Assembly: GCA_017503545.1 (NCBI GenBank)
Contig: JAFVSW010000037.1
Span: 1 to 63,060, forward strand
Source: Lentisphaeria bacterium
Lineage (GTDB): Bacteria; Verrucomicrobiota; Lentisphaeria; Victivallales; UBA1829
Length of the DNA stretch: 63,060 bases
Direction of reading: 5' to 3'
The position numbers and the translations under genes are program-made. This document shows positions 19,001-26,950 of this stretch, piece after piece. Below the pieces are notes generated by a model, which had not been told where the DNA came from, ran no database searches, and was given only the letters and a program-made list of their open reading frames with translations. Position 1 is the stretch's first letter, and every line of letters begins with the position of its first letter.

Positions 19001-22000
19001 CCATGCCGCCATGCCCCAAGACAGAGAGGACATAATAACGGTCCATAATCAATTCACCCGGCTGAAATCCCGGTGTTACTTTTCTGTGTCTGCGCGGACC
19101 GGTGGAATCGGAATGAATAACCGATTCGATCCCCGTATGCGGCAGTGCAGTGTCCGGCTCCTCCTGCTCCCGGGCATTTGAAGAAGCAGCAGTTGTCTCG
19201 CGAATCACAGTATCCTGATTTTCATTGCGGATAAGCACGAGACGGAGACCGATATAATCTTCGCAACAATCCTCTTTATGACAGTAAAACATTTCCGAGG
19301 TCTGGGGCATCAATTCGGCATCCCGCCAACTGCCGCCGCGAATATTTTTACCGTAATCACCATATTCTGCAAAATCATCCAGACACCATTCCCAGACATT
19401 ACCGTTCATATCATACAGTCCGAGTTCATTGGGTAATTTCTGCCCGACTTCATGCGTTGTCTCGCCGGCATTCTCATAAACCCATGCAACAGTTTCCAAA
19501 TCATCACTGCCGCTGAACCTGTAATTGCAGTCAAATTTTCCGCCGCGAGCAGCAAAATCCCATTGTATTGCAGTCGGGAGTGTAAAATACCAACCGGCAG
19601 GAGCGTAAGGAGCCATTTTTTTACAAAATTCCATCGCATCATACCAGGAAAGACATTCCACCGGGAACTTTGCCGCTTTATGATTAACGGAGGGAATGGG
19701 AACCGTCCCCATTACAGCACTCCACTGCTCATTCGTAACTTCATATTTACCAATAAAAAATTCATCATACAGGGTTTTGGTACATTCGCCCACATCGACC
19801 GTTTCCGTTTCGTCTTCCGACATTCTCATCATACGGACAGCAAAACTGCCGGGCTCGACTTTCACCATTTCAAAATCCGTACCGCCGGGAAGATTAATCT
19901 TTAAATGATTCTCGTCACTGGGTACTTTTACGCGTAAAACAATACGATAATTCAAAATAAGCCGCAATAACAGGAACAAAACAACAAAAGCCAGACAGCC
20001 CACAATGTACTGTGTATAAGCCGGATATTTATTACATCCCCACAAACCTGCAGGACAAACAAACATGCACATACAAATCAAACAGGCGAACAAAGTTTTG
20101 ATCTTATTCCGGGCAATCCTGATCACTGCCTCACATTTCAATGTCAAAGCATCAAAATTTTTCTCATCGTTCTTCAATACGGCATCTGATAATTTCAAAA
20201 CATTGCGCCAGTTCCGGCTCGTTCCGGCTTCCCGGGCATGTAATAAATCGCCGGCGATTTGAGCAAGATATACGGCAGCTTCCTCTTTCAAAGATTTCAC
20301 ATCTGCATTTGCGGCATCCATGCTGGAAGCGACTCTTGCATGTTTCAATACTTCATGCCAATTCTTTGCTGCTTTTGCTTCCCGTGCGAAAGATAATTCC
20401 TGTTCCAGTAAAGCCAGAACGTTTTCCGCTTCCTGCTTCAAAGCCAGTGCATTTTCATTGGCGGCATCAATATCCAGGGCATAAGCGGCATTTTCCAATA
20501 CATCGTTCCAATTTTTTGCAGTTTTTGCTTCGGAAGCCTGTAACAGAAAATGTTCCAATTCAGCCAAATGCATTTCGGCTTCCTGTTTCAGATTCAAGGC
20601 TTCCACATTCGCCTGATCTTCCACAGCTGCCAATTTTGCATGTTCCAAAACATCGCGCCATTTTTTTGCAGTTTGCGCCTCATAAGCCACCGCTAATTCC
20701 TGTGCAAGTTTCAACAAATGCGCGTCTGCTTCCTGCTTCAAAGCCAGTGCGTCTGCATGGGAAGAAATAATCTGCAATGCGTCATTGGCATATTTCAATA
20801 CATCATGCCAGTTTCCGGCAGTTTTTGCTTCGGAAGCCTGTTGAACTTTCATGGCAAGATCTGCCAGATGCGCCTCTGCATTCTGTTTCAAACGTTGAGC
20901 CGCGGTATTAGCCGGATCAATATTCCATGCAGATTCGGCATGTTTCAACACATCATACCACGCGGATATTGATTCCGCTTCATTAGCCCGTGCCAACTCC
21001 TGCGCCAACTGTCCAAGCGCAGTTTCCGCTTCCCGCTTAAAAGTCTGGGCATCAGTATTTACCCGGTCGATTTTCAAAGCGGAATTGGCATATTTCAACA
21101 TATGTTGCCATTTCCGGTCTTTTTTTGCATCACGAGCCTGCGCCAGAACTTCTGCGAGTTGCGCAAGTTGTTTTTCTGCTTTTGTTTTTAATGACCGGGC
21201 ATCGGCATCCGCTTCATCAATCGCCAATGCCGCATTTGCATATTTCAATACATCATGCCAGTTTTCGGCAGTTTCCGCTTTATGAGCAGAGGATAAATCC
21301 TGTGCAAACTGCGCCAGTGTGTTCTCCGCCTCCTGTTTTAAAGTCAAGGCTTCGGTATTTGTTTTATCGATCCGGGATGCAGCTCCCGCATGGGATAACA
21401 CATCCTTCCAGCGTTTTGTTTTCTTTGCCTCACGTGCCTGAACCAATGTCTGTTCCAACTGCGCCAAATGCTCTGCGGCATCGTCTTTGAGTTTCTGCGC
21501 TTCGGTATTTGTTCCGGCGATGCGTAACGCAGTCTCCCCATGCTCCAATACGGCACGCCAATTTGTTTCTTTTTTTGCGGACCGCGCCAACGCTAATTCC
21601 TGCGCAATTTGTGCGAGGCAGTCTTCTGCTTCCTTTTTCAGATTATGCGCTTCGACATTCGTCGGATCCATCGTCAACGCATTTTCCGCATGGGTCAACA
21701 CTTCACGCCAATTCTTTACATTCTGCGCTTCATGAGCCTGCGCCAATTTCTGATCCAGTTTTATCTGTTGATCGGCAAACGTTTCCCATTCCGCAGCTTT
21801 TATCTGATCAAGCGGGGCAATTTTTCCGGCAATATCCTTTACATTATACCATTGTTTATTGTTTTTGGCATTTTCTGCAGATTGAATCAGATTACTCAGG
21901 GTCACATTCCGCGCTTCTTCACCGGCGCTGCTGTAACCGGCACCTGCGGTCTGCAAGAGGGTTAAAGCTTCAGAGAATTTTCCGGATTCATAATTTTGCA

Positions 22001-23375
22001 AGGCTTTTTTTGCTAATTCCACCGCCTTTTGATAAACTGCAGCAGCCAATTTCTGTCCGGAAAATTTATCCGCTTCCACTTTACGGATTTCAATATCCAA
22101 CTGCAAGGTCTGGAATTGTTCACGCAAGGGAATATTCTCAATGATCCACTTGGCTTCTTGTTCCGCTTTCCGGTAAAACGCATTGATATTCCGGTGGTCA
22201 TCCCGCACCCAGGCACGCTCCGCCAGTTTCAAATTTTTATCAAAAGTATCAAGATGGATCCCGAAAGTCTGCCCCCGGTCAAGATTTGCAAAATCGAATT
22301 TCCTGATTTGCGTTTCAAGCTGATCCTGCAAATCATAATTTTCCATACTTAATTCTTCAAGACTCTTTTTGGAAGAAGCACTGCGGCGGAATCTTGTATC
22401 ATACAAATTTGCTGCTGACTTTGAAAATGTTTCCGGACTTTCACCACGCATCGCAGCAACAAAATCACTACAGTTCTCAAAACGGTCCGCCGGCTCCTTG
22501 CTCATGGCACGGAAAATAGCCTCCTGTACATATTGGGGAATACCGGGAATATCATCCGGACTTTCCTCCAGAACAGCCTGTTTCAGAATCGCAGTATCCG
22601 GACTTTCAAACGGCAGTGTTCCGGCAAGCATTTCATAAACCAGCACAGCAAGGGCATATTGATCGGTTTGCGCCGCATTTTGTTTTTTGCAACGCCATTG
22701 TTCCGGAGCCATATAAGGCGCAGTACCGGAAACACCGTGATGCGTCATACTGATTTTGGACATCGTATTATAAATTTGTGCTGCAAGTCCAAAATCAAGG
22801 AGCTTGATCTCTCCTTTGGAATTGATCATGATATTGCCCGGCTTGATATCCCGATGAATCACTTTCTGCTTATGAGCATAATCCAATGCTTTGGCAATTT
22901 GATCCGCAATATCAAGAACGTCTTTCAAGGGCAGTTTGCCCTCTTTGTCGCACATACGACGGCACCAGGCACTGAGATCTTCCCCATTCACATATTCCAT
23001 GATCAGGTAATAATTCCCGTTGCTTAAATCTTTTTCCAGATTGTTGTATGCCGCGACATTCGGGTGATGCAGATTATGAACCAGACGGAAATTCGACATC
23101 ATATCTTTGATTTCCGCATCGCTGCGGCTCAATTCCGGCGGCAGAGCTTTTAATGCAACTTCTATTTTGGCGATCCTGTCAAAACATTTGTAGACAATCC
23201 CCATTCCCCCTGCACCTAAATTATCAAGCACTTCGTAACGGTCGACAATGAGGTCTCCGACAATAAACTTGCCATCCGGTTCACGGTCCCGTTTCCCACG
23301 AACCGTTTTCTCCGGATCCTCATTCGACCATTCCGGGGTCAAATGTTTTAATTTCTCTTTGCTCTGCTCTTCCAT
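16095..23375 (-). CDS. Giant tandem Ser/Thr kinase / SUMF1 membrane protein with 50-residue repeats
   Basis: 2426 residues in one uninterrupted frame. Order: kinase 1 (about 45-320; GAGGMG loop, VALK lysine, HRDIKPGN near 173, DFG near 193); an alpha-helical region (about 340-540); eleven 50-residue repeats (about 542-1090, each centred on a W-x2-VL motif); two membrane spans (about 1098-1118 and 1126-1150); SUMF1-type domain 1 (about 1166-1385); kinase 2 (about 1440-1705; HRDVKPDN near 1572, DFG near 1592); one span (about 1723-1742); a charged coiled coil (about 1748-1860); an alpha-helical region with one 50-residue repeat (near 2075); a beta-rich segment; SUMF1-type domain 2 (about 2195-2426). 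Both kinases keep all catalytic residues. The SUMF1 domains have RGGSW, but copy 2 has RSADR where formylglycine-generating enzymes have a catalytic cysteine. With three spans both kinases can be cytoplasmic and the last SUMF1 domain periplasmic. Substrates are unknown. Confidence 0.9.
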   Translation of the reverse strand: MEEQSKEKLKHLTPEWSNEDPEKTVRGKRDREPDGKFIVGDLIVDRYEVLDNLGAGGMGIVYKCFDRIAKIEVALKALPPELSRSDAEIKDMMSNFRLVHNLHHPNVAAYNNLEKDLSNGNYYLIMEYVNGEDLSAWCRRMCDKEGKLPLKDVLDIADQIAKALDYAHKQKVIHRDIKPGNIMINSKGEIKLLDFGLAAQIYNTMSKISMTHHGVSGTAPYMAPEQWRCKKQNAAQTDQYALAVLVYEMLAGTLPFESPDTAILKQAVLEESPDDIPGIPQYVQEAIFRAMSKEPADRFENCSDFVAAMRGESPETFSKSAANLYDTRFRRSASSKKSLEELSMENYDLQDQLETQIRKFDFANLDRGQTFGIHLDTFDKNLKLAERAWVRDDHRNINAFYRKAEQEAKWIIENIPLREQFQTLQLDIEIRKVEADKFSGQKLAAAVYQKAVELAKKALQNYESGKFSEALTLLQTAGAGYSSAGEEARNVTLSNLIQSAENAKNNKQWYNVKDIAGKIAPLDQIKAAEWETFADQQIKLDQKLAQAHEAQNVKNWREVLTHAENALTMDPTNVEAHNLKKEAEDCLAQIAQELALARSAKKETNWRAVLEHGETALRIAGTNTEAQKLKDDAAEHLAQLEQTLVQAREAKKTKRWKDVLSHAGAASRIDKTNTEALTLKQEAENTLAQFAQDLSSAHKAETAENWHDVLKYANAALAIDEADADARSLKTKAEKQLAQLAEVLAQARDAKKDRKWQHMLKYANSALKIDRVNTDAQTFKREAETALGQLAQELARANEAESISAWYDVLKHAESAWNIDPANTAAQRLKQNAEAHLADLAMKVQQASEAKTAGNWHDVLKYANDALQIISSHADALALKQEADAHLLKLAQELAVAYEAQTAKKWRDVLEHAKLAAVEDQANVEALNLKQEAEMHLAELEHFLLQASEAKTAKNWNDVLENAAYALDIDAANENALALKQEAENVLALLEQELSFAREAKAAKNWHEVLKHARVASSMDAANADVKSLKEEAAVYLAQIAGDLLHAREAGTSRNWRNVLKLSDAVLKNDEKNFDALTLKCEAVIRIARNKIKTLFACLICMCMFVCPAGLWGCNKYPAYTQYIVGCLAFVVLFLLLRLILNYRIVLRVKVPSDENHLKINLPGGTDFEMVKVEPGSFAVRMMRMSEDETETVDVGECTKTLYDEFFIGKYEVTNEQWSAVMGTVPIPSVNHKAAKFPVECLSWYDAMEFCKKMAPYAPAGWYFTLPTAIQWDFAARGGKFDCNYRFSGSDDLETVAWVYENAGETTHEVGQKLPNELGLYDMNGNVWEWCLDDFAEYGDYGKNIRGGSWRDAELMPQTSEMFYCHKEDCCEDYIGLRLVLIRNENQDTVIRETTAASSNAREQEEPDTALPHTGIESVIHSDSTGPRRHRKVTPGFQPGELIMDRYYVLSVLGHGGMGVVYKCFDKTSEIQVALKALPLEICSDPVEMENFKENFQLVHNLQHPNVVGYKNLEFDSENNSYYLIMEYCPGEVLRHWLKRKRKKEGVTHEEILAVVKQIAAGLDYIHSQKIIHRDVKPDNIMIDRNGNIKILDFGLAAPPDTQLSRTESTDSFVPGTRTYMAPEQWRGRALGARADQYALAVIAYEMYAGGLPFESADSTVLRYAVLNDVPADIPNVPAHIQSAIFHALSKEPDTRYRNCADFVTALEGKTFWNYIVPQKIGLKKISIAALLILLLGGGAGYYWYGQQQKLKKNAQDRLIQLEKEYLAKLAAEEHAKKTEQERLAKLAAEERAKKAEQERLAKLAAEKAEKERLLKLAAEKAEKERLAKLAAEENAKRAENDRLSAEKLLSDERKMAMLMQNVYRLQLRIFRKKQDIDFAKYDRGQMFGKHLDTLRDQYNAGENAMKKNDIIAAHTAFLAAEKAADWLLVNAPLREQVLLLEKQLVEPKKQADRFNGARLAYVTYKDALAQEKMGRKAKEQGDFKSAEKSFRLALAGYKKAHTEAQKLALDDLNRSIELAKKHKQWGQLKQLAGQLRPFDAGKANELIILADKQIRLEKLHKELALARQAKQIGSWLAVLDHAVAALAVDQNCKEAKRLRNEAELNLKPTLEILAMVDGKRVPAQAKIGDTDLDTRKIIHGFTKNSRYKISVSYQTANAKYAGEIAFSCNWRGLKKWTLPLKEIVFNGLINLPRDTKLEMVKVEPGSFTMSKKDGENYENEVEHDKTLTKPFYIGKYEVTNAQWCAVMGIKVPPTEKAKDGNYPVTNVSWGDVMNFCEKMNQYAPNGWRFTLPTETQWEFAARGGKKGRGYKYSGSNNLNDVGWCDSNSSAELHSVGEKRANELGLYDMSGNVWEWCLDDWSEASNSTLAEFSRTNKDSNDETRRMIRGGSWSDYTWYCRSADRESRKPNARLNDLGFRLILVPVK
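20107..21752 (-). repeat. Eleven in-frame repeats of 150 bp inside the kinase gene
   Basis: The encoded unit is 50 residues long, with the pattern A-x2-A-x-N-W-x2-VL-x-HA-x2-A-L-x-ID-x-A-N-x-A-x2-LK-x-EA-E. The W-x2-VL/ML anchor occurs every 50 residues from residue 554 to 1053, and the first two units are exactly 50 residues apart. It looks like a TPR-like helical pair plus a third helix. The second half of the protein keeps only one such unit, so the array expanded in the first half. Confidence 0.85.
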
Positions 23376-23417
23376 TTTTACCGTTCTGCCACTTTATATA
23401 ATAAAATAAGACTGTTT

Positions 23418-23445
23418 AATATAACTTGTATTTTATATTTTTCAA
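23418..23445 (-). promoter_or_regulatory. Promoter of the giant kinase gene
   Basis: Minus-strand TTGAAA (23445-23440), a 16-nt spacer and TATATT (23423-23418) lie about 40 nt before the start. The ribosome site is weak (only ACGG near the ATG), suggesting low translation. Confidence 0.55.
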
Positions 23446-23502
23446 GAGTTTTTTTGAGAAAAATACTATTTCAATGGCGCAAACAGCAGATAAAACGGAA
23501 TC

Positions 23503-24693
23503 TCAGCGGGAAAGACGGCTGTTTTCCAAAGCAATTACGCCGCAGACAGGACTGGATTCCATGACAAAGGACAGCTCATTCGCCGGTTCCGACAGTTCCA
23601 ACTGTACACTCGAATGAACCGCATCAAGAACAATTCGCTGAGCAACTTTTCCATCGTTCAGAACAGAAATGCAAACATTCTCCGTTGTCCCGGATTTGCA
23701 ATATAATTTCAAATTCGCAGCAAATAACCGGAAGACTCCCGGCGCAATCCAATATCGCAATGCGCCTTCAAAATGACTCCCGAATGATACGCCGTCGATC
23801 TCTTTCACCGTCCCATCCGGCAGATAAACCTGATTGCGGACATACGGCAAAAAACGATATGCACCACCACCCCCGCCGAACGGAAATTCATACGGCTCAA
23901 ACTCCGTGAGGGAACAAACCGGCTTTCCGGTTGCTGTGCCGTGGACAATATGATATATCGTATTGACCACATCCGCACAAATCTGTACGGCGTTATCAAA
24001 CATCCGCTGCACCAATGCCGGATTACCGGACTCCTGTTTATCCCGGGCATTCAAAATATATTGGAATGTACATTTCCGGGAATCCGATGTACGCCGGTAA
24101 TATTCCGCATACAATCGCATAACGGTGTCCCCGACACTGTCTCCCAGTATTTGCGGGATGTAAGCCGATGGTTTCAAATTCTTACCTTGTGCATCAATAT
24201 TCAAAGCAAACAAGGTCGGCTGCACCTCCGATTCCATCAAACGGTCAAGCACAAACATATCCATTCCTCCCGGTCCTTCAATGGAATGAAGTCCAAATGT
24301 GGAATCCTGAAGCATATGCAGGAGGGATCCCAGATATTTTTTCCCTTCTTCCATATTTCCGGCACGGAATTGTGTAATAATGTGTTCCAGGAAAAATTCA
24401 AAACCGGCTTTTGCATGTATAAAGTTCTCATTCACATACGGTTTCATCCGGTGGACTTTACCGCCTTCCGCACTCCAATACCGGTATAATTCCCTGTAAG
24501 GGGTATCCGGCAGATAATGGAATTGCACTCCATCGGTAAAAAAGTTATACGGTTTGTATTTTTCGTCACCGGAAAAATACAGATCCGGATAACAGCAATA
24601 TTCATTGATGAGTCCGGTGTTATCCCCGAGGTCAAAAGAAAGCAATGAGAACAATTCCCGGGTAACGGCGTTGTGAATGTAACTTGTCGGCAT
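23503..24693 (-). CDS. Zinc phospholipase C/P1 nuclease-like protein with C-terminal NPCBM-type domain
   Basis: 396 residues, no signal peptide. Residues about 125-150 contain H-x3-D-x5-H (HMLQDSTFGLH), with the same spacing as the zinc ligands in bacterial phospholipase C (HYFGD then H). An N-terminal IHNAVTREL stretch resembles the family's first histidine region. The C-terminal third (about 290-380; GVSFGSHFEGALRYW, then LNDGKVAQRI) looks like an NPCBM carbohydrate-binding domain. The substrate is unknown; a phosphodiester in a glycolipid or teichoic-type polymer is only a guess. It starts 2 nt after the GntR regulator gene, so the two are one operon. A GAGGAA ribosome site supports the start. 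Confidence 0.6.
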   Translation of the reverse strand: MPTSYIHNAVTRELFSLLSFDLGDNTGLINEYCCYPDLYFSGDEKYKPYNFFTDGVQFHYLPDTPYRELYRYWSAEGGKVHRMKPYVNENFIHAKAGFEFFLEHIITQFRAGNMEEGKKYLGSLLHMLQDSTFGLHSIEGPGGMDMFVLDRLMESEVQPTLFALNIDAQGKNLKPSAYIPQILGDSVGDTVMRLYAEYYRRTSDSRKCTFQYILNARDKQESGNPALVQRMFDNAVQICADVVNTIYHIVHGTATGKPVCSLTEFEPYEFPFGGGGGAYRFLPYVRNQVYLPDGTVKEIDGVSFGSHFEGALRYWIAPGVFRLFAANLKLYCKSGTTENVCISVLNDGKVAQRIVLDAVHSSVQLELSEPANELSFVMESSPVCGVIALENSRLSR

Positions 24694-24695
24694 GA

Positions 24696-25739
24696 TTATT
24701 TTTCCTCTGTGTATGAACGTAATTTCATATCGATTTTTGTAATCTCTTTACTGTTATTCAACAACATTTCCAATGCCGTTTTACCATGAATCACACTGTT
24801 ATCTTCCAATTCAATTGCCGCTTTCCCCGGGAATGTATTATCATAATATTCTTTCCCGTAACGGATGAGAAATATATCTTCCGGACAGCGCAACGAATGT
24901 TCCAGCATGTATTCCCATGCGCCGGAAAAAGTAGGTTCCGTCAGCAAAACACAATCCGGCTTGAATTCTTCCAGTTGGCTCATGAGCAGGTAACTGTCGC
25001 TATGATCATCATGCTCCAGAAAAACAACCGGAAATCCACGCTGTTCCGTAAATTCCCTGATGTTCCGGCGCAATGCAAGAGAAATCTTCAATGCTTCCGG
25101 CGGAACCAGTGCCGCAAACCGTTTACAGCCATGTTGAGCAGCCAATTCCAATGATTGCTGTAACTGCGCATCAAAACAAGTCGTTACCTGACCGTAATTC
25201 CCCGTTAAATCATAGTTCCCAACAACAACAATATTGTTATTGCACTTCTTCCCCGCCGCTTCCAATAACGCATCATCCACATCCCCGGTGATAATCAAAC
25301 CTTCGCCCGGACGCGGCACGAACCAGTGGAGAAAATCTTCCCGGCTCTGTCCAAAACGGACAACCACACGCAAACCATATTGTTCCGCCTCATTGACCAG
25401 GCCGACTAAAATATTGTAGAAGAACGGGTGATACTGCTGTTGTGCCAGCACGGCATACCAGAGATTTCCCACTTCGGAAACTTTTTCCACACTGGTAACA
25501 TATACCCCGCTTCCGATCCGTTTTTCCACTAATCCATCTTCAATCAGCAAATCAACAGCCGCTGCAATGGTACGCAATTCCGTTTTATAAATATCTTTCA
25601 ATTTCCGGTAAGAAAAAAAACGTTCTCCTGCCTGATATTTCCCCAACACCAATTCCCGCTTCAATTGTTCATAGATTTGAGAATATAAAGGCGTAGTGGA
25701 TTTACGGTCCAATTGTTCCGGGATCAAATACTGACTCAT
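24696..25739 (-). CDS. GntR-type regulator with LacI-like sensor domain
   Basis: 347 residues. The N-terminal winged helix (about 15-85) carries PLYSQIYEQLKREL and a C-terminal wing GSGVYV. The remainder (about 90-330) is a periplasmic-binding-protein-like fold as in LacI/GntR hybrids. Such proteins are cytoplasmic sugar-responsive regulators. It is the first gene of the operon with the phospholipase-like gene. A TTGACA-17-TATATT promoter is followed immediately by the inverted repeat CAACA-N10-TGTTG, the natural place for autorepression. The effector is unknown. Confidence 0.88.
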   Translation of the reverse strand: MSQYLIPEQLDRKSTTPLYSQIYEQLKRELVLGKYQAGERFFSYRKLKDIYKTELRTIAAAVDLLIEDGLVEKRIGSGVYVTSVEKVSEVGNLWYAVLAQQQYHPFFYNILVGLVNEAEQYGLRVVVRFGQSREDFLHWFVPRPGEGLIITGDVDDALLEAAGKKCNNNIVVVGNYDLTGNYGQVTTCFDAQLQQSLELAAQHGCKRFAALVPPEALKISLALRRNIREFTEQRGFPVVFLEHDDHSDSYLLMSQLEEFKPDCVLLTEPTFSGAWEYMLEHSLRCPEDIFLIRYGKEYYDNTFPGKAAIELEDNSVIHGKTALEMLLNNSKEITKIDMKLRSYTEEK

Positions 25740-25780
25740 AATGCAATATCTTTTCTGTTTTGCTTTCGTTGAGGGCGTTT

Positions 25781-25833
25781 CAACATATTTTTCACTGTTG
25801 CAAAAATATACATCACCTTTTCCCGTTTGTCAA
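25781..25833 (-). promoter_or_regulatory. Promoter and putative operator of the GntR/phospholipase-like operon
   Basis: Minus-strand TTGACA (25833-25828), a 17-nt spacer and TATATT (25810-25805) form a near-consensus promoter. Four nucleotides downstream lies the inverted repeat CAACA (25800-25796)-N10-TGTTG (25785-25781). A repressor bound here would block initiation. The likely binder is the GntR protein encoded next (inference). Confidence 0.65.
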
Positions 25834-25960
25834 GAGAACTTCATATTTTTTCACACTTCCTTCCGGAACACATACCTGTACGATTGAAGGCAAACAGTAC
25901 GGACCTTCTGCCGCGTCATGAAAGAAGGTATGTTTTTTTCGTCTGATTTTTTTCAAGACA

Positions 25961-26782
25961 TTACGGGACAATCGCTCCACCGAATTTCTTTTGAAACTCC
26001 CGCGGCGGTGTTCCTGTTTGACGGCGGAAGAAGCGGGAAAAGACAAAGGGGGTACTGAATTCAAGCAATGCAGCAGTTTCCTTGACAGATTTTCTTTTTT
26101 CCGTTAAAAGGGAGGCTGCCCGCGCGGTAAGAATCCGGGCAAGAAATTTTCCGGGCGACATACCTGCATCACGGGTAAAACGTTTGACAAAAGCATTGGT
26201 GGAAAGGTGGGAGATCTCTGCCATTTTTTTTAATGTAATTGCTGCAGTAGCATGCAGACTGAGGAACTGAAGCAATCCGGCATACCCGGGGACATGCAGA
26301 AAATCCAAAAGTCTCCAGGAATCTTCCGGAGTAATAACATGAGCCAGTGTCCGGTTGCAAAGTTCGTAAAAAAGCAAAGCCTGTGACAATTCGGAATGTT
26401 CTGCAAAATGCTTTTTGATAGTGTCACACACTTCATAATCATCGGCAAAATAAAACGTGTTTGATAATGGAGTCAATAACAATGCATCCTCTACGGAAGC
26501 GGAAAAATGAATGGAAAAATGCTTCATGGAGTCGTTGACCACATGGGTTACTTCACAAAATGGCGGCAACAGATACCAACGGCCCGCAATACAGGGGATA
26601 TCCTTTACCGAATCACTGAAATAACTTTTCCCGTCAGACTCAAAGACAAATATCAGGCGGTACCAGGGATGTGAAACCTTGAAACTTCTGGTATAACTGC
26701 CGTAATAAAGATTCAGAATCTTTATTTCCAAATGCCGGCACAAGGTATAAAGTCCGCTTTCTGTAAATCTTGTCAATGCCAT
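25961..26782 (-). CDS. AraC family transcriptional regulator
   Basis: 273 residues. The N-terminal half is a cupin-like sensor region (about 1-150). The C-terminal half has two helix-turn-helix motifs (about 170-270), the first with ITLKKMAEISHLSTNAFVKRF and the second ending FSTPFVFSRFFRRQTGTPPREF. ATG 26782 was chosen because AAGGA lies 7 nt upstream. It is divergent from the glycyl radical enzyme gene with 168 nt between the starts, so it probably controls that gene. The ligand is not evident. Confidence 0.88.
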   Translation of the reverse strand: MALTRFTESGLYTLCRHLEIKILNLYYGSYTRSFKVSHPWYRLIFVFESDGKSYFSDSVKDIPCIAGRWYLLPPFCEVTHVVNDSMKHFSIHFSASVEDALLLTPLSNTFYFADDYEVCDTIKKHFAEHSELSQALLFYELCNRTLAHVITPEDSWRLLDFLHVPGYAGLLQFLSLHATAAITLKKMAEISHLSTNAFVKRFTRDAGMSPGKFLARILTARAASLLTEKRKSVKETAALLEFSTPFVFSRFFRRQTGTPPREFQKKFGGAIVP

Positions 26783-26888
26783 ATATTTTATCCTTATGAA
26801 ATTGCAGCTTCCATAAAATATATCACACAAAAAGAGAAAATACAATCACCCATGGCAAAAAATGGTATATTTTCATCCGTTTCAGCTA

Positions 26889-26917
26889 TTCCAAAAATAA
26901 AAAAGTGATATTATATT
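26889..26917 (+). promoter_or_regulatory. Promoter of the glycyl radical enzyme gene
   Basis: TTCCAA (26889-26894), a 17-nt spacer and TATATT (26912-26917). The -35 box is poor, as expected for an AraC-activated promoter. The repeat CCAT-N8-ATGG just upstream (about 26852-26867) is a possible activator site, but weak. Confidence 0.45.
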
Positions 26918-26950
26918 ACAACAACCAAACCAATGAGGAGTATTGTTAAT

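Noticed and set aside
16095-23375. Formylglycine-generating (sulfatase-activating) activity of the SUMF1 domains
   Set aside because: The C-terminal domain has RSADR where active enzymes have the RCAAR-type cysteine. The domains more likely bind ligands or partners.
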